The position numbers and the translations under genes were made by a program. This document shows, in pieces, positions 1 to 8,353 of a DNA stretch of 64,000 nt. The notes beneath the pieces were generated by a model that saw nothing but the letters and a program-made list of their open reading frames with translations, made no database searches and was not told the DNA's origin. The DNA is taken from the NCBI GenBank assembly GCA_035623255.1, contig DASPTU010000061.1, positions 20,977 to 84,976 of the forward strand. The letters are read 5' to 3'. The DNA is from JAFAGX01 sp035623255. GTDB lineage: Bacteria > Acidobacteriota > Terriglobia > Terriglobales > Acidobacteriaceae. Numbering within the stretch: position 1 is the stretch's first letter; every line of letters starts with the position of its first letter.

Positions 1-1
1 A

Positions 2-370
2 GTTTTTGGCTTAGCCTTCCTTGGCATCAAGGGCAAGGAATGGTACGACAAATTCGAAGAGCATCACATTCCAGGCAGGTCGTTCAATGCTGAGGACATA
101 ATCCGAGACTATCCTCAGCTCCACATCGAACCGGCGCCAACGCAGATTTTCTTTTCCCTTTACTTTGCGATGACCGGGCTGCACGCCTTGCACATGATTA
201 TCGGGGTTGGACTCTTCTTGTACCTTACTTACCATGCCTGGAAAGGGCGCTATACGCCGGAGTATCACAATCCGCTTGAAATTGGCGGGTTGTATTGGCA
301 CTTCGTGGATATCGTCTGGATTTATCTATTTCCGTTGTTGTATCTGATCGATCGAAAGCCACTAAGGTGA
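2..370 (+). CDS. ctaE: Cytochrome c oxidase subunit III, C-terminal part (5' truncated)
   Basis: The frame is open from base 2 to a TGA at 368-370, so only the last 122 residues are present. They include the heme-copper oxidase subunit III signatures: a membrane helix starting FSLYFAMTGLHALHMI, an acidic linker, then GGLYWHFVDIVWIYLFPLLYL near the C-terminus. Subunit III is a membrane protein that stabilises the oxygen-reducing core (subunit I) of aa3/caa3 terminal oxidases. The subunit IV gene follows after 6 bp, as in bacterial cta/cox operons. Subunits I and II are presumably upstream, outside the window. Confidence 0.93.
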   Translation, partial: VFGLAFLGIKGKEWYDKFEEHHIPGRSFNAEDIIRDYPQLHIEPAPTQIFFSLYFAMTGLHALHMIIGVGLFLYLTYHAWKGRYTPEYHNPLEIGGLYWHFVDIVWIYLFPLLYLIDRKPLR

Positions 371-376
371 GCTGCA

Positions 377-673
377 ATGGCGTCTGAGCATATTGTTTCG
401 AGCAAAATCTACTTCGCAATCTGGGCAACGCTGATGTGCCTGACAGTTATTACAGCTTCGGTCGCCTTCATTGATCTGGGGCCTTTTAACACGGTCGTTT
501 GCCTGGTGATTGCGACGGTGAAGGCCTTGCTGGTCGTGCTCTTTTTCATGCACGTGAAATACACGAGCGAAAAGCTCACCAAAACCGTGATCATCGCGGC
601 AGTCTTTTGGCTTGGGATCCTGCTTGTCCTCAGCCTGGCAGATTATTCGACCCGGCCACTTGGCCACGTGTAA
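377..673 (+). CDS. ctaF: Cytochrome c oxidase subunit IV (prokaryotic type)
   Basis: A 98-residue protein with three predicted membrane helices (about residues 11-33, 37-59 and 68-90). The motif FFMHVKYTSEKL between helices 2 and 3 is typical of the short prokaryotic subunit IV of caa3/bo3 oxidases. This subunit is non-catalytic and helps assemble the heme-copper core. It starts 6 bp after the subunit III stop and is almost certainly co-transcribed with it. Confidence 0.9.
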   Translation: MASEHIVSSKIYFAIWATLMCLTVITASVAFIDLGPFNTVVCLVIATVKALLVVLFFMHVKYTSEKLTKTVIIAAVFWLGILLVLSLADYSTRPLGHV

Positions 674-774
674 AGCAGTCCTCCCCAGCGTCAGATCATT
701 CTGCGCTTTGATCGCCTGAATCGCGTCTACCTACTGCGAAAAACCGAGAGTATGATTGAGGCGAGAATTGACCT

Positions 775-1425
775 ATGGCTTTCTGCAATGCATGCGGCAG
801 CAGCGTGGAACAAGGGGCTAAATTTTGCAGTAAATGTGGTTCAACTCAGCCCAGCAGCGCGGCTGCCAATGTCGGCGTCCCGCCAGCTCCTGCGGTGCCG
901 GCTCGGGGCGTACCGGCTACCCAAAGCAGCGTAGCGAAGCCGCTTCTTATCGGAGTGGCTGTAATTTTAGTTCTTGGGGTACTGGCCATTGCCGGCTTGA
1001 CGCTGATTGGCTTGCACATCGCGCGACAGACCCGCGTAAGGAGTAAAGATGGGAATGTGCGGGTCGAGACTCCGTTCGGAAGTGTCGAGAGCACGAACAA
1101 TTCTACCGATCTCGCGCGCGACCTTGGAGTGGACATATATCCCAATGCTCGACTACAGAAGGGCAACGCTGCGAACATAAGCGTCGCCGGAATGCACACC
1201 GTCGCGGCAGAATTCGAGACGGACGATCCCGTCGATACGGTGGCGAATTTCTATAAGGCCAAATTTCCGAACGCGACAATCAACGTCTCCAGCGCGAACC
1301 ACTACAGCATTGTTTCAACCCAGACAAATAATCTGATAACAATCACCCTTGAGCCGCGTGGCGGCGGAACCTGGATCAAGGTCGCGAACATCACCGGCAA
1401 GAACGTGGGCAGCTCCAGTGACTAG
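775..1425 (+). CDS. Zinc-ribbon membrane protein of unknown function
   Basis: A 216-residue protein opening with a zinc ribbon: CNAC at residues 4-7 and CSKC at 18-21, followed by a Ser/Ala/Pro-rich linker. A single membrane helix spans about residues 58-80 (LLIGVAVILVLGVLAIAGL). The remaining 130 residues form an extracytoplasmic domain with no enzymatic motif I recognise. This layout (zinc_ribbon_2, linker, TM, small beta-rich domain) is common in Acidobacteriota and uncharacterised. Its stop overlaps the likely GTG start of the next gene by 8 bp, suggesting translational coupling. The ATG follows a weak GAGG about 15-20 nt upstream. Confidence 0.8.
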   Translation: MAFCNACGSSVEQGAKFCSKCGSTQPSSAAANVGVPPAPAVPARGVPATQSSVAKPLLIGVAVILVLGVLAIAGLTLIGLHIARQTRVRSKDGNVRVETPFGSVESTNNSTDLARDLGVDIYPNARLQKGNAANISVAGMHTVAAEFETDDPVDTVANFYKAKFPNATINVSSANHYSIVSTQTNNLITITLEPRGGGTWIKVANITGKNVGSSSD

Positions 1426-4400
1426 CGGGCCCACCGTTGGACAACCAGATCTTGCCGAGCTCGCGCGAGCATCAAAGTCGCCTGCTGTAGACAGTGCCGG
1501 CCTGGAATCAGTTCTGCGACGAAATATTCGGGGCGAGGTCCGGTTCGATCCGGGAAGCCGCGCGTTGTACGCTACCGACGGATCGAATTATCGCCAGGTG
1601 CCCATCGGGATCGTACTGCCCCGAGACAACGACGACGTCATCGCAGCCCTTGCCACAGCCCGCGAATTTAGCGCTCCTATCCTCTGCCGTGGCGGTGGGA
1701 CGTCGCTTGCGGGGCAATGTTGCAACGTAGCCTTGGTGCTGGACTTTTCGAAGTACATGGCGAGAATTCTTGAAATTGATCCCATTCGGAAAATTGCCCG
1801 AGTACAGCCGGGAGTGATTCTCGATCATCTTCGCGCCGCGGCGGAGAAACGTCATTTGACCTACGGACCTGACCCGGCAACCCATGATCGCTGCACGCTC
1901 GGCGGAATGATTGGCAACAATTCCTGCGGCGTGCACTCTGTAATGGCAGGCAAAACCGATGACAACATCGAGGCGCTCGAAATCCTCACCTACGACGGAT
2001 TGCGCATGCGGGTGGGTCAGACCAGTCCAGAGGAGTTGGAACGAATCATCCGCCAAGGCAGCCGCCGGGGCCAGATCTATGCCGGGCTGAAGTCGCTGGC
2101 TGATAGCTATGCTCACCTAATTCGGGAACGGTTTCCGAATATTCCTCGGCGCGTCTCGGGATACAACCTCAATTATCTCTTGCCCGAGAATGGGCTTCAT
2201 GTCGCACGCGCGCTCGTCGGCTCAGAGGGGACTTGCGTCACCGTGCTCGAAGCTACATGCCAACTGGTGGAGAGCCCGCAGCAACGTGTGTTGCTCGTTA
2301 TTGCTTATCCGGACGTTTTTCAGTGCGCGGATCGTGTCCCGGAAGTTATGGAACATAAGCCTATTGGGCTCGAGGGAGTTGATCGTCGTCTGGTCGACTA
2401 CACGCGCCGCAAGGGCTTGAATGCAGAGGGACTGGCGCTGCTGCCCGAAGGCGGCGGGTGGCTGCTGGCGGAGTTCGGAGCTGATACTCAAGCGGAAGCA
2501 GAGTCACAAGCGCGAAAGCTTATCGAGTCGCTGTCTCGAAGCTCGGGTCCTCCGCAAATGCGGCTATTCACGGACGGCGGACAGGCAAAGCGAATCTGGG
2601 AGGTGCGCGAATCGGCATTGGGCGCAACGTCGCATGTTCCCGGCGAGCCGCTGGAATGGGAGGGCTGGGAAGACGCGGCCGTGGCTCCTGAAAAGCTCGG
2701 CGGTTATCTTCGCGACCTGAACAAGCTGATGGCGAGTTATGAATACCGCACTGCGATGTACGGCCATTTTGGACATGGCTGCGTGCACATGCGGATCAAC
2801 TTCGATCTGCAGTCGAAACCCGGGATCAGCGCTTACCGAAAATTTGTGGAAGAGGCTGCGGATTTGGTCGTGAGCTACGGAGGTTCACTCTCAGGAGAGC
2901 ACGGCGACGGGCAGTCGCGGGCCGAATTGCTGCCGAAAATGTTCGGTCCGGAGTTAATGCAGGCCTTTCGGCAATTTAAAGTGTTGTGGGACCCGGATTG
3001 GAAGATGAATCCCGGAAAGGTCGTCGAGCCGTACCGGATCGACGAGAACCTTCGTCTAGGCTCGGACTACAATCCCTGGGAACCGCAGACTCATTTCCGA
3101 TTTGCGGAAGATCACGGCAGCCTGGCGAGTGCAACACTGCGCTGCGTCGGGGTTGGCAAGTGCCGACGTTATGATGGCGGGGTGATGTGTCCCAGTTTTC
3201 GAGTGACTCGCGAGGAGGAGCATTCGACCCGCGGCCGGGCGCATCTGCTCTGGGAAATGACCCAAGGCGATGTGCTTGAAGGTGGTTGGCATGATGAGCA
3301 CGTCAGGGATTCTCTTGATCTCTGCCTCGCGTGCAAGGGGTGCAAGAGTGACTGCCCGGTGGGAGTCGATGTTGCGACGTATAAGGCCGAGTTCCTGTCT
3401 CATTATTATGCTGGGCGGGTGCGGCCACGCGGTGCCTACGCCTTCGGCAACATCGATCTCTGGGCACAGGTGGCGTCGAGCGTGCCCGGTCTGGCCAACC
3501 TCGCTACACAAGCGCCGTTTCTGCGGGATCTTTCGAAATTCATCGCGGGCGTACCGGCCCAGCGATCGATTCCGGCATTTGCTTCTGAAACGTTCCGCAG
3601 TTGGTTCGGACGAAGGCCGGTAAGAAACAGTAACGCACCACCGGTCCTGGTGTGGCCCGACACTTTCAATAATTATTTTCTTCCGGAAACAGCGAAAGCC
3701 GCGGTGGAAGTGCTGGAAGGGGCGGGATTCCAGGTCTTTTTGCCAACGACGGGTGTGTGTTGCGGGCGTCCGCTTTATGACTGGGGGATGCTGGATCGGG
3801 CCAAGAGATTGCTCCTGCAGACACTCGATGTGTTGGAGCCGGAGATCGAGCAAGAAGTTCCTATCGTCGTGCTCGAGCCAAGTTGTGCCTCAGTATTTCG
3901 GGACGAGTTAATCAATCTTTTTCCGGACGATGATCGTGCCCGACTTTTGTCCAAGCAGACATTTCTGCTGAGTGAGTTCCTGGAGCGAAAAGCCAAGCAC
4001 TTCACGTTGCCGAAGATCAAGGGGCGGGCGCTGGTTCACGGGCACTGTCATCACAAATCTGTTTTGAAGATGGGCGATGAGGAATCGGTACTACGGAAGA
4101 TGGGAATCGATTTCCGCATGCCGGCGCCCGGGTGCTGTGGAATGGCGGGGGCATTTGGCTTTGAGGAGGACAAGTACGAGATGTCCGTTGCCATTGGGGA
4201 ACTCGAACTGCTTCCTGCCGTGCGCGAGGCCTCACCCGACTGCCTCATCGTCGCCGATGGATTCAGTTGCCGCGAGCAGATTGCGCAGTGTACAGACCGG
4301 CAGGCGCTTCATCTCGCGGAAGTCATTCAAATGGGGTTGAAGGGGGAAGTCACTTCCGGGCCCTATCCCGAGCGCCCCAGAGTCGAGAAAATGAAAGCCG

Positions 4401-4489
4401 AGATCGGCAACTCGATGACCCGGGCAGCGATGGGCATCGCCGTAGCAGGGGTTGCGGGAGCGCTGCTTTGGGCCTTCAGCCGCCGATGA
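1418..4489 (+). CDS. Fused FAD-binding and Fe-S oxidoreductase (YdiJ / D-2-hydroxyacid dehydrogenase type)
   Basis: About 1023 residues, close to E. coli YdiJ (D-2-hydroxyglutarate dehydrogenase, about 1018). Order: FAD_binding_4 with the PLCRGGGTSLAGQ-like motif (seen as ILCRGGGTSLAGQ), then GGMIGNNSCGVHS; FAD-oxidase C-terminal domain with GHGCVHMRI and SGEHGDGQSR; a ferredoxin-type segment with Cys near residues 575-590 and CLACKGCKSDCP near 635; two CCG-type half-domains (CCGRP near 781, GHCHH near 874, GCCGMAG near 904). It ends in a possible membrane helix, MGIAVAGVAGALLWAFSRR. Expected role: oxidation of a D-2-hydroxyacid via FAD and Fe-S clusters to a membrane acceptor. I chose GTG 1418, which overlaps the previous stop. 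The frame stays open to 1349, but those residues look like out-of-frame translation of the upstream gene. The exact substrate cannot be read from sequence. Confidence 0.87.
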   Translation: MTSGPTVGQPDLAELARASKSPAVDSAGLESVLRRNIRGEVRFDPGSRALYATDGSNYRQVPIGIVLPRDNDDVIAALATAREFSAPILCRGGGTSLAGQCCNVALVLDFSKYMARILEIDPIRKIARVQPGVILDHLRAAAEKRHLTYGPDPATHDRCTLGGMIGNNSCGVHSVMAGKTDDNIEALEILTYDGLRMRVGQTSPEELERIIRQGSRRGQIYAGLKSLADSYAHLIRERFPNIPRRVSGYNLNYLLPENGLHVARALVGSEGTCVTVLEATCQLVESPQQRVLLVIAYPDVFQCADRVPEVMEHKPIGLEGVDRRLVDYTRRKGLNAEGLALLPEGGGWLLAEFGADTQAEAESQARKLIESLSRSSGPPQMRLFTDGGQAKRIWEVRESALGATSHVPGEPLEWEGWEDAAVAPEKLGGYLRDLNKLMASYEYRTAMYGHFGHGCVHMRINFDLQSKPGISAYRKFVEEAADLVVSYGGSLSGEHGDGQSRAELLPKMFGPELMQAFRQFKVLWDPDWKMNPGKVVEPYRIDENLRLGSDYNPWEPQTHFRFAEDHGSLASATLRCVGVGKCRRYDGGVMCPSFRVTREEEHSTRGRAHLLWEMTQGDVLEGGWHDEHVRDSLDLCLACKGCKSDCPVGVDVATYKAEFLSHYYAGRVRPRGAYAFGNIDLWAQVASSVPGLANLATQAPFLRDLSKFIAGVPAQRSIPAFASETFRSWFGRRPVRNSNAPPVLVWPDTFNNYFLPETAKAAVEVLEGAGFQVFLPTTGVCCGRPLYDWGMLDRAKRLLLQTLDVLEPEIEQEVPIVVLEPSCASVFRDELINLFPDDDRARLLSKQTFLLSEFLERKAKHFTLPKIKGRALVHGHCHHKSVLKMGDEESVLRKMGIDFRMPAPGCCGMAGAFGFEEDKYEMSVAIGELELLPAVREASPDCLIVADGFSCREQIAQCTDRQALHLAEVIQMGLKGEVTSGPYPERPRVEKMKAEIGNSMTRAAMGIAVAGVAGALLWAFSRR

Positions 4490-4607
4490 ATGCAACTGTA
4501 AGCTATTGAAACATAAAGGCTGATACGGTATCTCGCCAGATCATCCTAATTCTGCAAGAATATTTGGACGGGGTGTGCGGCAGGCAAAGGCCGCCGGGGA
4601 ACTTTAT

Positions 4608-5762
4608 ATGATTCGCGATAGCGAGCCCTCTCTCACCATTACCGAAACGGCCGGGCAAATCAAACTCAAGCAGGCGGTGGACATTACGCTTCAAGGGTCG
4701 GTCCTTGTTTTGATCCAGTTTGACGTCTGCGAAGCGATTCGTCTGGACCGGCTGCAGCAGATCATTGGAGCCCGCAAGCTGGAGCACCCCAGCCTCAAAC
4801 ATCCGGCGCCGGGGTACATCCGGTATCAGAGACCTCCGATTGTGGAGCCGATCGAGACCCTGGTACTCGACAGCGGAGAGAAGCTGGATGGGCAGATCAA
4901 ATACTACGATTACGGCGTGGTCAGCGTAGTTTTCGAGCTGCCATTCTCCGGCGATTGGGACACTTTGATCCGGCTTGGCAGCCGATGGGTCTGGGACGTT
5001 GACTTCGGCGCGTATGCTGCTCGGGTTGCGCGGCAAAAGCTGGAGAGAGCAGTTCCGGCATTGGTGAAACCTTATGCCGATTGGTTGACCGAAGACTATT
5101 TCATCTTCCACGTTCGACAGATCGCGGGAAACCCGTCAGCTGCAGAGTTGGTGAGGAGTGATGGGGCGCGAATCGCGCAGATCGTGCGGGGAGAAACGGC
5201 GGAGTTATCGGAAGGCGAGCGGCAGGAAATCTTGCAGTCACGCATTTCGTATTATCCCAACGACCTGGCGGTGATTGGCTGGAATGCGGCATTTCTGTAT
5301 GACAGCCCGAGCGGCGCGGAAACCGCTATCCAGCTTTTGGAATATGCCAATTCGCAGTTGCTGGAATTCCGGCACTACGATGACTTTCTGACGCGCGAAT
5401 TGGAAAGTGTATATGCGGCCTTGGACAAGGGCACAGGCATTATGGCCCGCTGGCGCTTGGCGCGAGCCGCGACCAAGCTGCACACGGTGCTGCTGGATGT
5501 GAACGAGCTTACCGAACACGCCGACAATGCGATCAAGTTCCTCAGCGACATGTTTTCGGCGCGGCTCTACAAGCTGGCGGCCGCAAAAGTTGGTGTGCCG
5601 GACTACAAAGATCTGGTGACGCAAAAGGTGCGGACCGCTGAGGAACTCTACCGCTTTATGGTGGACCAGTTCAACCAGAGCCGCGCGTTTTTCCTCGAGC
5701 TCACCGTGGTGATCATTCTGGTTGTGGAGCTTATCTGGCTGTTCCGCGGAAAACCGTTCTAG
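4608..5762 (+). CDS. Conserved membrane-anchored protein of unknown function (RMD1/DUF155-like layout)
   Basis: About 384 residues from ATG 4608, which has GGGGA at a good distance. An in-frame GTG at 4575 would add 11 residues. The N-terminal half is beta-rich and soluble. The C-terminal half is helical: a YYPNDLAVIGWNAAFLYD segment, coiled-coil helices, then a terminal membrane helix FFLELTVVIILVVELIWLF. Soluble domain, long helical hairpin and C-terminal TM recall the RMD1/YagE (DUF155) family, but the match is by architecture only. The gene lies 118 bp downstream of the FAD/Fe-S oxidoreductase on the same strand. No catalytic motif was found. Confidence 0.7.
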   Translation: MIRDSEPSLTITETAGQIKLKQAVDITLQGSVLVLIQFDVCEAIRLDRLQQIIGARKLEHPSLKHPAPGYIRYQRPPIVEPIETLVLDSGEKLDGQIKYYDYGVVSVVFELPFSGDWDTLIRLGSRWVWDVDFGAYAARVARQKLERAVPALVKPYADWLTEDYFIFHVRQIAGNPSAAELVRSDGARIAQIVRGETAELSEGERQEILQSRISYYPNDLAVIGWNAAFLYDSPSGAETAIQLLEYANSQLLEFRHYDDFLTRELESVYAALDKGTGIMARWRLARAATKLHTVLLDVNELTEHADNAIKFLSDMFSARLYKLAAAKVGVPDYKDLVTQKVRTAEELYRFMVDQFNQSRAFFLELTVVIILVVELIWLFRGKPF

Positions 5763-5866
5763 GAACAGCTGTTTTTTGAAAAACTCTTCGATAGAGATCC
5801 ATGCCTCTCGCCTAGCCATCAGCACTACTTTCGTCTATTCTGAACGATCCTTCTTGAACCGAAGCC

Positions 5867-6619
5867 ATGCGGGGACTCAAAAACAAGCGCGTTCTGATCA
5901 CTGGCGGCGCCAGCGGAATTGGCGCGGCAACTGCCGCGCGGTTCCTGGAAGAAGGCGCAGCCGTGTGTGTTCTCGACCGCGATGCGAAGGCGCGTGCTGA
6001 GATTCGCAAGGGATTACCGGACTTGGCGGAGACCCTCGACGCCGACGTCACGGACCGGAAACAAGTACAGGCCGCATTCAATGACGCTGAACGGATCATG
6101 GGCGGCGTGGATGTGCTGATCAACAATGCCGGCATCAGCATTCGCCATAAATTCCTGGAGATCACGCCCGAAGAATGGGACCGGGTAATCGCGGTGAACC
6201 TGACAGGCGTATTCAACATGGCGCAAGTTGCGGCGAAGCATATGTCGGAGCGCGGTCAGGGAGTTATTCTGCAGACAGCATCGACCAACGGGATTATCGG
6301 ATATCCCTTCTATGCGGATTACAACGCGACCAAAGCCGGGGTAATCGAGCTTACGAAAAGCATGGCGCTGGAGCTGGCGCCGAAGGTGCGGGTGTGCGCG
6401 GTGGCGCCCGGATATGTTCTGACGCCGATGCAGCGGGCCGAGTATACCGACGCCATGCTGGATGAGGTCAACCGCAAGATTCCGCTGAGACGCCATGCGA
6501 AACCTGAGGAGATCGCGGCCTTGTTCGCGTTTCTCGCTTCAGACGATGCCGCCTACATTACGGGCCAGGTATACACGATTGATGGAGCCGAAACGGCGGG
6601 TGGGCTGGCAAGCCGATAA
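5867..6619 (+). CDS. SDR-family oxidoreductase (FabG-like)
   Basis: A 250-residue classical short-chain dehydrogenase/reductase. The cofactor motif TGGASGIG is near residue 12, D37 of VLDRD suggests an NAD preference, and NNAG is near residue 87. The catalytic Ser lies in the TAST segment and YNATK provides Tyr and Lys. It ends with the usual C-terminal ITGQVYTIDGAE. First of three SDR genes in a row on this strand and the most divergent of them. An 89-bp hairpin repeat separates it from the second. Substrate unknown. Confidence 0.88.
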   Translation: MRGLKNKRVLITGGASGIGAATAARFLEEGAAVCVLDRDAKARAEIRKGLPDLAETLDADVTDRKQVQAAFNDAERIMGGVDVLINNAGISIRHKFLEITPEEWDRVIAVNLTGVFNMAQVAAKHMSERGQGVILQTASTNGIIGYPFYADYNATKAGVIELTKSMALELAPKVRVCAVAPGYVLTPMQRAEYTDAMLDEVNRKIPLRRHAKPEEIAALFAFLASDDAAYITGQVYTIDGAETAGGLASR

Positions 6620-6620
6620 T

Positions 6621-6709
6621 TGCCTTGTTGTCATCCCGAGCGAAGCGAGGAACCTGCAGTTTCGCAACTACAGTCACCTCGTCGCGGCGCTCTTCGGAAT
6701 GACAAGGCA
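6621..6709. repeat. REP-like hairpin repeat between two SDR genes
   Basis: The ends are inverted: TGCCTTGTTGTCATCCCGAG at the left pairs with the complement of CTTCGGAATGACAAGGCA at the right. The centre, CTGCAGTTTCGCAACTACAG, is itself a stem-loop, so the whole element can fold into one long hairpin. The CATCCCGAGCGAAGCGAGG / CGGAATGACA form matches dispersed intergenic repeats that I know from acidobacterial genomes; the copy number cannot be judged here. It sits 1 bp after the first SDR stop and 14 bp before the next start. Confidence 0.7.
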
Positions 6710-6723
6710 TTCATGACCAAGAT

Positions 6724-7497
6724 ATGTCAGATACTCTCGCAGGCAGAGTTGCGGTGATTACCGGCGCCGGGTCTGGCATCGGACGAGCCACGGCACAGCT
6801 TTTTGCGGGCGAAGGCGCCAGGGTGGTGATTGCGGACCTCAACAAAGAGGCTGGAGAAGCCGTCGTTAGTGAAATTCGCGACTTGGGGGGGCGCGCGGCC
6901 TTTGAGCGCGCCGATGTCACCAACGCCAGAGATTGTGAGCGTCTGGTGGATCGCGCAATGCGGGAGTTCGGGCGCATCGATGTTCTTTTCAATAATGCTG
7001 GAATTATTCGCCGGGCCTCCGTCGCCGAGCTCAGTGAAGCAGACTGGGACCGAGTCATGGCAGTGAATGTAAAATCGATTTTCTTTTTGTGTCGTTTGGT
7101 CATTCCGATCATGATCAGAAACGGCGGCGGTTCCGTAATCAATATGTCTTCGGGCTGGGGATTGGCGGGTGGAGCACGCGCAGCAGCGTATTGCGCGTCG
7201 AAAGGTGCGGTCGTGCTGATGACCAGGGCGATGGCGATAGATCACGGCAAACAGAACATTCGGGTGAACTGCTTGTGCCCAGGCGACACCGATACCGGCA
7301 TGTTGCGCCACGAAGCCCAACAACTGGGAGAAACGGCTGAGCGGTTTTTAAGCGAGTCGGCACGGCGGCCGCTGGGGAGACTGGGAAAACCGGACGAGAT
7401 TGCGCGGGCGGCGCTGTTTCTCGCTACCCCTGCGTCTTCGTTCGTGACGGGAGCCGCGTTGGTTGTCGATGGGGGAGGATTGGCGGGCTCCGCCTAG
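6724..7497 (+). CDS. SDR-family oxidoreductase
   Basis: A 257-residue classical SDR: TGAGSGIG nucleotide motif, D38 (VIADLN) suggesting NAD, NNAG, SSGWG with the catalytic Ser, YCASK with Tyr and Lys, and the C-terminal VTGAALVVDGGG. It is strikingly like the next gene (SSGWG, AYCASKG, MAIDHG, CPGD-DT-ML in the same order), so the two look like a tandem duplication. It starts 14 bp after the hairpin repeat. Probably a 3-hydroxyacyl, polyol or sugar-acid dehydrogenase; the substrate is not determinable. Confidence 0.88.
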   Translation: MSDTLAGRVAVITGAGSGIGRATAQLFAGEGARVVIADLNKEAGEAVVSEIRDLGGRAAFERADVTNARDCERLVDRAMREFGRIDVLFNNAGIIRRASVAELSEADWDRVMAVNVKSIFFLCRLVIPIMIRNGGGSVINMSSGWGLAGGARAAAYCASKGAVVLMTRAMAIDHGKQNIRVNCLCPGDTDTGMLRHEAQQLGETAERFLSESARRPLGRLGKPDEIARAALFLATPASSFVTGAALVVDGGGLAGSA

Positions 7498-7584
7498 GAT
7501 CGTGGCCTTTGTTGGTTAATTAATGCTTACATCACGAAGGACAGACAGGAGCACAGAAGGACTTGGAGCGGGAGGCCGGCAATT

Positions 7585-8346
7585 ATGCGTTTAGCAAGTA
7601 AGGTCGCTCTAATCACCGGCGCCACATCTGGAATTGGCGAAGCCAGTGCGTTACTTTTTGCGGTGGAGGGGGCGAGCATCGCCCTAACAGGGCGCAGCCG
7701 GCAGCGAGGCGAACAAATTCGAAACAAGATTCTGAGCAGCGGTGGCAAGGCCATCTTCATTTCGTGCGATGTGCGCAACTCGGAAGAATGCCGCCGCGCC
7801 GTAGACGAAACCGTAAGCGTCTTCGGACAGATTGATATTCTTTTCAACAATGCCGGCATTTTCTATCCGCATAACATTGTCGAATGCACCGAGCGGGAAT
7901 GGGACGAGCAGCTTGATGTCAATCTGAAGGGTACATTTCTGATGTCGAAATTTGCATTGCCGGAGATGATCCGCAAAGGAAACGGAGTCATCATTAATAA
8001 CAGCTCCGGATGGGGCATCGTGGGCGGCGATTCAGCGGTGGCGTATTGTGCCTCGAAAGGTGGGGTGGTCCTGCTTACGAAGGCGATGGCGATCGATCAC
8101 GGACCGCAGGGAATTCGCGTGAACGCAATTTGCCCAGGCGATGTGGATACCCCCATGTTGCCGGAGGATGCGCGGATGCGTGGCCTGAAGTGGGAGGATT
8201 ATCTGGCGGGTTGCGCGAATCGTCCGATGGGACGGATTGGAACACCCGACGAAATTGCCCGGGCTGCCCTTTTCCTGGCGTCGGATGACTCCTCGTTTAT
8301 GACAGGCACAGCGCTGGTGGTTGATGGTGGTGGGAGCGCGGACTGA
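7585..8346 (+). CDS. SDR-family oxidoreductase (paralogue of the preceding gene)
   Basis: A 253-residue classical SDR with TGATSGIG, NNAG, SSGWG, YCASK and a C-terminal MTGTALVVDGGG. After the nucleotide motif the sequence reads LTGRSR rather than an acidic residue plus x, which favours NADP(H) over the NAD expected for its two neighbours. A purine-rich stretch (GGAGCGGGAGG) precedes the ATG. It lies 7 bp before the aminomutase-like gene, indicating co-transcription. Third SDR of the cluster; substrate unknown. Confidence 0.88.
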   Translation: MRLASKVALITGATSGIGEASALLFAVEGASIALTGRSRQRGEQIRNKILSSGGKAIFISCDVRNSEECRRAVDETVSVFGQIDILFNNAGIFYPHNIVECTEREWDEQLDVNLKGTFLMSKFALPEMIRKGNGVIINNSSGWGIVGGDSAVAYCASKGGVVLLTKAMAIDHGPQGIRVNAICPGDVDTPMLPEDARMRGLKWEDYLAGCANRPMGRIGTPDEIARAALFLASDDSSFMTGTALVVDGGGSAD

Positions 8347-8353
8347 ACTGTAA

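Noticed and set aside
3056..3853. 265-codon minus-strand open frame inside the FAD/Fe-S dehydrogenase
   Set aside because: Antisense shadow of a GC-rich gene; the plus frame has clear domain motifs.
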